From Choanephora cucurbitarum (lineage: Eukaryota; Mucoromycota; Mucoromycetes; Mucorales; Choanephoraceae): 64,000 nucleotides of DNA. Made by a program: the position numbers and the translations under genes. The stretch is taken from the NCBI GenBank assembly GCA_025331435.1, contig JAIWNI010000014.1:310001-374000 (forward strand). The letters are read 5' to 3'. Position 1 is the stretch's first letter; every line of letters begins with the position of its first letter. The notes beneath the pieces were generated by a model. The model was not told the DNA's origin, made no database searches, and was given only the letters and a program-made list of their open reading frames with translations. Positions 55,570-64,000 of this stretch are shown piece by piece.

Positions 55570-56213
55570 AGTCTTTTTTTTTTTAGAGAAAAAAGGAATG
55601 AAGAAAAAAAAATCAGACGGTCTTGAAAGAAAATTAAGTCTGAAACATCACTGGGTTTACTTGGAAGCTTCCTTAAGCAGGAGCCTCCTGAATTCTAATC
55701 TCTTGGTTCATTCATAGCTCTTTTTCTTTCTAAAACTTTCTTCTTCCCCCCCTCTCAATCTCTTATTGGAGTCAATAAAATTCTTTCAGGCAGCAGCCAA
55801 ATTTTCTTTTTAGTTAACGTGTTCAATGTCTACTGCTCAAATGAGTTTGAACAGCATGATATCTTTGAGAAAGAACTTTTGATTTCATATTGCCGTCTTC
55901 TATAAGACACTTATCCCAGACATTAGCATGATCGAAAAAAAAAAGATCTTCGCCCTCGAGGGGAAAAAACATTAGGATTTTTGCGGGGAGATACTTACTG
56001 GAAATTCAGACTGCGTCATCAATGATGGAGCGGAACTGCCCGATTTACCCTTGACTGTTTCCCAAAGTAGTTTCATTCACTCACATTGATTCATTCTCAC
56101 CATCTTAATATCTGCTGAGCTGGCTTTCTTTATTTCTATTTCTATTTTTTTTTACTATCTTACAGTCAAAAACATCCCCCCAACTCTTTATCACAAAAAA
56201 AGCATAGTTCAAT
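55570..56213. promoter_or_regulatory. Divergent promoter of DAD1 and SDH4
   Basis: About 640 bp between divergent starts. It contains C/T-rich tracts at 55720-55760 and 56125-56190, the latter just upstream of SDH4. No TATA box is convincing. Nothing else is recognised. Confidence 0.4.
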
Positions 56214-56897
56214 ATGGCCCTTCGTCTTGTCAACACACCTGCTCTTCGTTCCACTGCACGCCTTATGTTGCGTCAACAACCTATGGGTCTTGTTAAGATT
56301 CACTCTTGTAAGTTAATGTACCTGTCCTTATTATGCATCTCTTGTAAACTTATTTTCTATATTAAATAGCTGTCGCTCAAAACAGCTCAATTGCTACTCC
56401 TAGACCTGACCGTCTTCACGGTTCTTATCATTGGGATATTGAACGTGCTGCCTCTATCGCCTTGGTTCCTATTATTGGTTCTCAACTCGCCTTTGGTGCT
56501 TCTCCTATTACTGACACTCTTTTAGGTGTTGTTCTTCCTCTTCACCTTCATATCGGTAAGTTAAAAGAAAAAAGTGGTTACTGTGCTTCTCTCTTTAACT
56601 CTCTCTCTCTTTTTCTTTTATAGGTTTTGATGCTTGTATCACTGGTAAGTTATCGTAGTTGATATAAAAAAAAAAAGAAAATGCGGGGTAAATAGCTGTT
56701 ATCTAATTTGTTTTTTTTTACATAATGCAAAAATTATGCTGTGTTTAGATTATTTCAATCCTCGTAAAAGTGTCTTCTTGAACAAGTTGATGACAGGTAC
56801 TTTATACCTCAGTACTGCTGGTGTCCTTGTTGGTTGTTACCAATTCAACACAAACGATATCGGCCTTACTGAATTCATTGCCAAGTTATGGGCTTAA
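56214..56897 (+). CDS. SDH4: Succinate dehydrogenase membrane anchor subunit (CybS)
   Basis: Four exons encoding about 145 residues. The N-terminus (MALRLVNTPALRSTARLMLR) is a mitochondrial presequence. The mature part has HGSYHWDIERAASIALVPII, the haem/quinone-site region HLHIGFDACITDYF, and a final membrane span ending FIAKLWA. The HxHxGF...DY motif is diagnostic: one histidine ligates haem b and the aspartate-tyrosine lines the quinone pocket. The motif is split over three exons, with a 21-nt microexon at 56624-56644. It anchors complex II in the inner membrane. Confidence 0.94.
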
Positions 56898-57094
56898 ATA
56901 ATACACATAAACCTTCCTTTTTTTTTAAAAAAAAATATCAAGTGCTTCTTCTTTTTTTTTCTTTCTTTCTCGGAAATTCAGGAACCAAATGAAGAACTGT
57001 ATACATACTATATTATATATGATTGAAAAAGAATATAGAGAGAAAAAGAAGGTATAGTAAAAAGAAGAGGAGGAGTAGATAGAAATGATACTAT
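56898..57094. other. Spacer between SDH4 and the cytidylyltransferase
   Basis: Short convergent intergenic stretch, A/G-rich (57010-57090), with a T-rich run after the SDH4 stop. No features beyond the expected 3' ends. Confidence 0.4.
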
Positions 57095-58213
57095 TTAAAG
57101 AGGTGTAGAATGAGTTGAAGAGAAAGAAGATGATGAAGAGGTAGGAGAAACACCGGGACGAGTATCATCAGAATTTGAACTTCGCAATCGCTTTCTACCA
57201 ACAACAATTCGACGTTTGTTCAAGAACTTTTCCTAATAGTTAGGTCAATAAGCTGAATGAAATACACAATTGACATACACCTTACCACCATGTTTTCAGC
57301 ACCAAAACGACCAGCAAAACTCTTGATGAATTCATGACTCTGGTCTTCCCAACTACCCAAATGCTCCAACACAACATGCTTCACTTGATTCTTGAGATCA
57401 TCAATAGACTTCTTTGTCTTGATTTCAGTTTCCTTAAAGAACGAAATATTGAGCTCCTTTGCACTCACACCTCTTTCCAGGTTTCTTCGAAGATAGGCAT
57501 CATAATCGCGAACAATACGAGTGATCAAATCAGAAGTTGAGATACCATCTGTACGCTGTGTCGGTAAGAATCGGCCATGTGCTTTAGCAAATGCATAGAC
57601 ATCGCCTGATTCGGTCGATTGATAGGGTTCAGCATCATGTGCTACATAATCAATTTGGTATTGATCGAGAAATTCTTGAGTCACAAACCAGGGCGCATCC
57701 TCGACCACCTCATCTACCCATTTACAATGACGAACTGATTCGTAACGTTCAATATCCGTCATGACTGTCTTGCCTTTACGTGTATGTGTTTCACGATCAC
57801 TACAGACTTGTGTTGATGAAGTCAATGATAGCCTGTTGACGTCAGTCTGTCCAACTTACCTCCTACAATCAGATAGACTTCTGGAAAGGATTTTTTGGCT
57901 TGCTCAAGTGCTTTTGCATGACCAAAATGGAATAAATCATAAATACCATCACAATAGATACGCACTGGTCTGTCTAAAGGTGGCTATATCATTGGGATGA
58001 GTTGCCAGATCTTGTGAAATAAGCTTTCCATTTACCTCATTAATCTCGAAATCATAACTTTCGATATTGATACCAGAAGGAAGTAAAGGCGAGTTAGCTG
58101 TTAGTTTCTTTGGTGTGTAAGCGGTATTTAAAACCAAAGTGTTTTCTTGTGCTGGAAAGAAAACGTTCAGTAAGATTATCAAGCACACAATAGAAACAGA
58201 GTTACTCACCCAT
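57095..58213 (-). CDS. Choline-phosphate cytidylyltransferase
   Basis: About five exons. The first coding exon holds only ATGG, joined to CA-CAA-GAA to give [10 protein letters not shown]. The nucleotidyltransferase core has [20 protein letters not shown] (HxGH) and [31 protein letters not shown] and DEVVEDAPW follow, and the core ends with [12 protein letters not shown] (RTxGISTT-like). A short amphipathic region and Ser/Thr-rich tail ([10 protein letters not shown]) follow, as in CCT regulatory tails. It makes CDP-choline, the rate-setting step of the Kennedy pathway to phosphatidylcholine. PCT1 is the yeast orthologue. Confidence 0.93.
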
Positions 58214-59400
58214 CGTTTATCAGTCTATTGTAATTTCTATAGAAATAGAGTGTACGCCTCGAATATGTGCTTCACGAAATGATCAACTAAAGAAAAAGAA
58301 GAAGAAAAAGAGGATTTTATTTTATGAAAAAAAAACAGGTCTTTTTTTATTGTCCTTACGCCCCAACCACAGTTTCAACTTCAGATGGATGTTTTAAAGC
58401 CAATCAATTTGGTTATATTAAAGAAAAGAAAAAAGGGCCTACAAAGTTCTTGACTATGAATCATGAGATGATCTCTGTTGACAACATTATTAGGCAACAC
58501 TTCTATACTAAATGATCCAGGGTCCGTATAATAGAGTTCATTCCATTTATGGAAAGAGCATTGATTAAGTATGTCTGTTGATCCCTCCCCCCTTCTTTCA
58601 ATGTGATAAGTAGAGTCCATGACTATATATGTATGTATGTACCTGCATAGATAATGATTCCTCTATACCAAAATGGAAGCAAAGTCAAAGGAGAACGACC
58701 ATAGGACAAGGTAACAAGCCCTTCAATTCTCTTTGACTCATGATATATAAAAGAGATAGTGTCCTATGATAGATAGTCATACTGTAAATGGATACATTTT
58801 ATCAGTAAAGGAAATCAATCATGGCATTCAGTTATTGACTTATTTCGATGTTAAAAAAATGTTGCTTTACTATAATTGAGTCTAATGACGTCTTGCTTTA
58901 TTGTTTCTATACACTAGTAGTTTCTTTATTTTTAGACCCCATCTCACATCATAATGAGCCACACTCTCTCTCTTTTAAAGCCCTTTAAAGAGAGAGATAG
59001 AAAAGAAATTGACTTACACCTGTACGAAATCAGGTATTTACTTGATCAACAGAGAAAGAGTATGTGTGGTAACTGTAGCTTAGTCAATTGCACCCAACAT
59101 AGTGTAGTATACAATGAATTCACGGATTAAAAGAAAGAACCCATCACAATAAACACTGTATAGTTCAAATGATCTTATCTCAAGCAATTGTTGCTCACTT
59201 GTTACTTTTTCTTGTACACTCAATGACTCTGATAGAGGACCTTTCAATTGAAAAAAAAAAAGTTCAAATGTGAATTTAGAAGAGTGAATACCAAATAAAG
59301 CAAATATTTGACACAATCTTACTTTCTGTTGTACACATAAATAATAGAAAAAAAAAAGTCAGCACCTAATTTTTTTTTTTGCTTTCCTAAAGAGATAATC
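58214..59400. other. Divergent promoter and spacer between CCT and ALG3
   Basis: About 1.2 kb without a gene. It holds a near-perfect GA/CT inverted repeat at 58963-58998 and a variant of the GTCAATTGC-ACCC string near 59081-59098. Short frames at 58324 and 59080 show no motif. Both promoters must lie here. Confidence 0.4.
58963..58998. repeat. Imperfect GA/CT palindrome
   Basis: CTCTCTCTTTTAAAG is followed after CC by CTTTAAAGAGAGAG, a 14-15 bp inverted repeat with one missing A and a 2-base loop. It is flanked by low-complexity sequence. It could extrude as a cruciform or be a binding site for a dimeric factor. Confidence 0.6.
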
Positions 59401-60941
59401 ATGCCAACAGTTAAGCGTCAAAAGGCGCGAAAACTAAACAAAGAAAGCCGAAGAGTATATAGTTTCCAAGATATCACTAGAATACCACTTGAGTTACTAT
59501 GCAACCCTGATTACTTTTGGCATCTGGCTGCCATCTTTCTGTTGGGCGAGTTCATCTTGAGTACACTGATTATTCAAAAAGTAGCTTGTAAGTTTTTGAT
59601 ATCTGTTTGTGTCTGATCTAATGATATCACTCTGATAGATACAGAGATCGATTGGATTGCTTATATGCAGGAAGTAGAAGGCTTTCTTCATGGTGAGCGT
59701 GATTATACCAAACTAAAGGGTGATACAGGACCATTAGTGTAAGAAAAAAAAAAAGCAAGAAAAAAGACGGTATTTTAAAATGATTTATTTTAGATATCCT
59801 GCTGGTTTTGTCTATTTCTATTCAGCCTTATTTAAGATCACTCATCAGGGACAAAACATTCGATTGGCTCAATATATTTTTGAAGCCATCTATCTGATAA
59901 GTCAAGGCCTGACCTGTGCTATCTATCGTCAGTCCAAAAGAGTACCACCTTATGTCATCTTATTGCTCGGATGTTCAAAGCGATTTCATTCTATCTTTCT
60001 GCTTCGGTGCTTTAATGATCCTGTTGCCATGGTATTTATGCTGGGCTGTATCTTAGCAATGACTTACCGAAAATGGACTCTGAGTGCGATCTTGTTCAGT
60101 TTGGCTCTGTCGATCAAGATGAATGTCCTGTTGTTCTTTCCTGCTTATGGTATCTTATTATGGATGGCAATTGGTGCCTACAAGACACTAGGACAACTCA
60201 GTCTGATGGTTGTGATTCAGTATGTTCTAGGATACCCTTTCCTAAAGGCCTATCCTCAGTCCTATCTGTCCAAGGCATTTGAGTTTGGTCGAGTGTTTGA
60301 TTACACCTGGACAGTTAACTGGCGAATGATGACTGAAGAAACGTTTGTGTCCAACTCATTTGCTATTCAGTTGATGGCTGGTCATGCTTTTACTTTGTTG
60401 ATGTTCATTGTTTGTATCTGGTGTCCACCGTAATGTGATAAGTTTGTTATATAACGAATGATTCAGATTGAACTTATACTGTTTGTACATGTTAGTAAAG
60501 GGGGTTTATTCCATGTATTCAAGCAGGGATTCTCATTTCAACAAAGACTGAATCTGTCCAATGATGGTAAGAAACTTTCCCCCTCCTTTTTGATAGTATA
60601 TTGAAATCATACTCACCTATAAAAAAAAAGATATTATCTCAATGATGTTTACCAGTAATTTTATCGGTATTTTGTTTGCAAGATCACTACATTATCAATT
60701 CTATTCATGGTATTTTCAAACATTACCTTACTTACTATGGCAGTCTGCCTGGCAAACAACCCGGCAAGGATATCAAGCAACCTCAAGAATCTTAATCTTC
60801 ACTACCATTGAAGCCTGTTGGCTTACTTTCCCTTCTACAGTGAAGAGCTCATGGACATTGGTAGCATGTCATATCATGTTACTCTTGGGTATTTTTGGTA
60901 ATTCACCCGCAGTGGATGACTTATCTTGGAAGAAACAATAA
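59401..60941 (+). CDS. ALG3: Dol-P-Man: Man5GlcNAc2 alpha-1,3-mannosyltransferase
   Basis: About five exons, a polytopic membrane protein. After a basic cytosolic start ([12 protein letters not shown]) come the first membrane span and a lumenal loop with [20 protein letters not shown], and [20 protein letters not shown]. These E/D-containing loop motifs are the ALG3 signature. [32 protein letters not shown] and [12 protein letters not shown] follow, then FSWYFQ-like [13 protein letters not shown]. It adds the first lumenal mannose to the dolichol-linked N-glycan precursor in the ER. The protein lacks a long C-terminal extension; the end DLSWKKQ resembles an ER-retention-type KKxx(Q) tail. Confidence 0.92.
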
Positions 60942-61101
60942 ACATGAGTTATTTGTAAAATCAGGAGGAAAAACTTGTGATCTTTTATTTGGAGTTCGGA
61001 GTTGATTGGCAATATAAATAACATGTATTTTCTGTATTTTCTTTCTTTCTTTTTCTCTCTTATCATTCATTCTTTTATCTCCATTCCTTAACAAACAATA
61101 A

Positions 61102-61440
61102 CATGTACTCAGTTAAACAAGAAAAGCCTAGCTTAACTATTCGATTAAAGATCAACACATTACCGAAAAGCAAAAAAGACAAGAAACAACATAGAAAGTC
61201 AAAGTAAATATTGTTTACAACTATTGGTTCTTTGACTGATTTACTTACAAAAAAAACTAGTAGAATTAGAAAACACCGAAAATCAACAGGTAATCAACAA
61301 ATAAAAAAAAAACAGATATCGATAGGCTTATTAACCGTACAAAATAGATCAAACCAACAGTAGAAAGACAGTCTGTTGGACTTCAGGTAGATATACAAAA
61401 AAAAAGGGGATCTATAAGTAAATAATTCATTGAGAATAAC
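61102..61440 (+). CDS. Putative small basic protein, exon structure uncertain
   Basis: A pyrimidine-rich leader (61030-61080) and AACAAACAATAAC context precede an ATG at 61102, just as at accepted genes here. The first exon reads MYSVKQEKPSLTIRLKINTL then PKSKKDKKQHRKSK, ending in a GTAAAT donor. Two further short segments ending in AG or GT sites (about 61260-61288 and 61348-61386) stay open in more than one frame. No family is recognised. SLTIRLKI plus a basic tail looks like part of a nuclear protein. It may be a real small gene or a decayed one. Confidence 0.3.
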
Positions 61441-63311
61441 TTTGAATTTAAATAGAACGCATTGAACCAACAAAGTTCATTTTAAGAACTGTAATGATTA
61501 ATTAGACATGTAACTTATCTCCCCTCCTCCTCTTTGCAGCTTACATAATGACATCAGCATACATACACTCCATTATCATTCAATATTACCCATCTTCATA
61601 ATAAATTTTACTTCATTTTTTGAACTATTACAAAGTGATATAAAAGGGAGGGAGATAAATTAGGGAGAAAGACAGAAAATTAAAAAAAAAAGGTACGGGT
61701 TACACAAACGTAAGATTAAATTGATATTCATCTCCTAATGAGATCAGATAGTAAGGAAATTGGATTTTCAGAATTAAAAAAGGAGGAGAAAAGGTTTGTT
61801 TATACACATCACTTAAAAGGAATAAGTGTCTATTATTATTGAAATCACTAATCTGCCTTCTTTTGTCATCAAATGACCTTATACTACAGACCATTAATAG
61901 ATGAACTAATTTGTTCGTTATGCATACAAACTACCTAGGCAGCAATCCTCTCTTTATGTGGTAACAGAAGAGTAGAGACTGTCTTTGTTTCCTACCAACA
62001 GAAACTAGCGACCTGAAAATGAAGCAGAAAAACTTGCTTCCCTCCTGTGTCTATTTTCAATGAAATAAAGAAACCATAATGGCTTACTATTTCATTCTTA
62101 TTCTAGCTAAAAAAGGAGCATATATATATATATACATTTTATTATGTGCCACAATCAATGATTTCATGCTAAGTATCTACCCAAAGAAAGACTATTAATG
62201 TCGTCTCACTATCCCAGTCTCTTGTTTGCTGGTTATTTAGCATAAAGAAAACAAATCCGTAGTCTTGAAAACAATCGTTGATATAGCACAATAGACTAGA
62301 GAGCCTTGAAAACTTGTATGCTAATAAGAAGAAGAAAAGGATTACCATTGCCAGTGTTGAAGACGGTACTACGCACAATTAACCCTACCAAATAGGCCAT
62401 AGGAAAAAACGAACAAGTCTTTATCAAACCCACGTTCCTAGTCTTGTTGACATCCATTTACCATTGTTTGACAATCAAATCTCGATTGTGCCACATACCC
62501 ATTAGAAATGTGTACTAAATGACTATCCCAAGTGTGACAAAATCAAGCTTGTCTTTTGCAATACCAATTCTCAGTTTGAAATGGCATGCTCATGGTCTAA
62601 AATCTGACTAATTAAAAGGGGGGTTGGTAGAAGGATAGAAACCAACGCTATCCATAATTTCTCCTAAAGGAAACAAAACGTTGTGATATTACAGCAACGA
62701 AAGAAGGACAACCAAAGTATGAGTGGAACACTATTTATGCAGTGATCTACATAGTCCTTGTATCTGAGGACTCTTATTTTTTTTATGATAATCGCACCAT
62801 ACATGTTTGGCGTGCTCTTTCATGCTCAAAAGCCCATAAAAAGAAAAACAAATTAACCAAGTAAGGGAACTATTCGTTACTTATCCTATCTTGAAGGTCG
62901 GTGCACCAGATATTTACCATATAAAGAGTGAAGGCAGGCTTTTTTTTTTTTACTGGAACTATCATATTTAATCAATAAAGCATAAACCAATGTATTTGTC
63001 TCTTCCTCTCAATCTCTCTTCGTTTGTTTTCTCTAGTTGACCATAGGTCTTATGATATATCCACTTTTATAAATCATGATGTTGGAGAGTAAATACCCCC
63101 CAATTCATCTGTCTACAGAGTGCCCTCGGCTCCACTTTGTCAGTGGCTAAAGAGAGACAATCCCTTTTTACAAGTCCGCTAAGCATTGTGGCTCATTGCA
63201 CTACAAAGTAGTAGTAATCTGTTTCTATCTTTTTTTTTCTTCCTTTTCTTTAACATAAAAAGCCCTTTGTATTTCTTCCTTTTTTTAAAAAAAAAGCTTC
63301 TGTCTAATATC
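61441..63311. other. Gene-poor stretch of about 1.9 kb
   Basis: AT-rich DNA with no ORF I can defend on either strand. A short (AT)n run is near 62120-62135. The last 120 bases before 63312 are T/C-rich and look like the leader of the DHHC gene. The length is unusual for this otherwise packed window, so a non-coding RNA or large regulatory region is possible but not visible. Confidence 0.5.
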
Positions 63312-64000
63312 ATGCCTTCGCTGGCTACTATTCAACGCAACATAATGAGAGTGGTAGACGCTTCTCCTATTGCTTTGCTGATAGTTATCATGGGCTGGAG
63401 TTATTATGCTTATACTATTAAATTGTGTTATAGTCTACTGAAAGAAGGTCATACTTTACAAGGTAAGCTTATTTTTATTTCGAAAAAACAACAACAACAG
63501 AAGAATCATATAGGATTTACAAATAGGTCTACTTTATATCCTGTTCTATCATCCATTGTTCATTCTATCTCTTTGGAGTTATTGGACTGTTTGTAAAACC
63601 TCACCAGGTTATACAGTTGATGTAATTAAATGACAAAAGCTGATATCACTTGAATTTTTAAAGAGAAAATTAACGCATTCTCTATAGCTACACCAAAACC
63701 AAGATGAAGAAGAAGAGTATACAACATCAGCAGCAGCTAGATTACTGGGCCGACCAGACTACGAAGCAGACGAGTATAAGCAGACGGAAAATAACCAACC
63801 CATCTATACAAACACACCCATCACAGTGAAGCGAGATGGCGCTAGACGGTATTGTCAAAAGTGCAAACTAGAAAAATATGATAGAACGCACCATTGTCGA
63901 CAATGCAAACAATGTGTGCTTAAAATGGATCAGTAAGTCTGCAGAGATGTATGCACAAACAGAGAGAGAGATAATTAACAAAGAAGGGGATGAAATAGTC
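63312..64000 (+). CDS. DHHC-type palmitoyltransferase, 3' end beyond window
   Basis: At least three exons are visible and the gene runs off the right edge. Exon 1 encodes MPSLATIQRNIMRVVDASPI and a membrane span (ALLIVIMGWSYYAYTIKLCY). Exon 2 (about 63531-63607) encodes a second span, LLYILFYHPLFILSLWSYW, then KTSPG. Exon 3 has the first part of the cysteine-rich domain, YCQKCKLEKYDRTHHCRQCK, followed by QCVLKMDQ before a donor site near 63931. The DHHC catalytic tetrad itself should lie in the next exon, outside the window. It would S-palmitoylate membrane proteins. The layout resembles Pfa3/ZDHHC2-type enzymes. Confidence 0.88.

Noticed and set aside
1..64000. CRISPR arrays, bacterial operons, Shine-Dalgarno sites
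   Set aside because: The window is eukaryotic nuclear DNA with spliceosomal introns; no regularly spaced repeats were seen.

Overview
This is a gene-dense nuclear window from an early-diverging fungus, most likely a Mucoromycota (Mucorales-type) genome. The DNA is AT-rich. Almost every gene carries short GT-AG introns of roughly 40-90 nt, promoters have long pyrimidine tracts, and neighbouring genes are tightly packed. Fungal-only families are present (DASH subunit DAD1, SVF1, a Cut8/STS1-like protein, DHA2 vacuolar-type transporter). They sit beside families lost in budding yeast but kept in fission yeast, animals and Mucoromycota (PDSS2/Dlp1, AAMP/DSCC1-type genes). Genus and species cannot be read from the sequence.

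Layout. 0-4.4 kb: a tiny membrane ORF, SDHAF3, a TFC7-like histidine phosphatase and casein kinase 1. 4.7-6.6 kb: a decayed Tc1/mariner copy and a second decayed coding stretch. 7-26.6 kb: housekeeping genes, namely AAMP/SQT1-like WD40 protein, EMG1, an MFS transporter, a glutaredoxin, RAD17, an SDR, ATP4, a SMAP-domain protein, PDSS2/Dlp1, WASP, a Cut8-like protein, DCC1 and a BSD protein. 26.6-29.3 kb: a beta-trefoil (ricin B-like) protein and a secreted Cys/His-rich repeat protein. 29.7-39.4 kb: a transposon island with an intron-rich, apparently intact KDZ transposase and a 5'-truncated Ty3/gypsy element with a 1,400-residue open frame. 39.8-47.3 kb: MPP6, DCP1, RPB3 and MED1 on the plus strand, with ERG26 on the minus strand between RPB3 and MED1. 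47.3-54 kb: two hormone-sensitive-lipase-type hydrolases flanking SVF1. 54-64 kb: an integrase-like scrap, DAD1, SDH4, choline-phosphate cytidylyltransferase, ALG3, an unclear small gene, a 2 kb gene-poor stretch, and the start of a DHHC palmitoyltransferase cut by the window edge.

How the genes relate. There is no operon, but themes recur. Mitochondrial respiration and ubiquinone: SDHAF3, SDH4, ATP4, PDSS2. Genome maintenance and mitosis: RAD17, DCC1 (with MluI cell-cycle boxes upstream), DAD1, Cut8-like, CK1. Transcription and mRNA fate: MPP6, DCP1, RPB3, MED1, TFC7-like. Lipid and membrane work: ERG26, CCT, two HSL-type hydrolases, SVF1. All eight gene pairs I read as convergent have stop codons less than 100 bp apart, three of them only 10-13 bp and a fourth 14 bp. 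Several stop codons lie inside AATAAA, which implies very short or overlapping 3' ends.

Exon structures were worked out by eye from frame continuity and GT/AG sites. Gene extents are generally firm where start and stop codons were checked, but individual splice sites are predictions.
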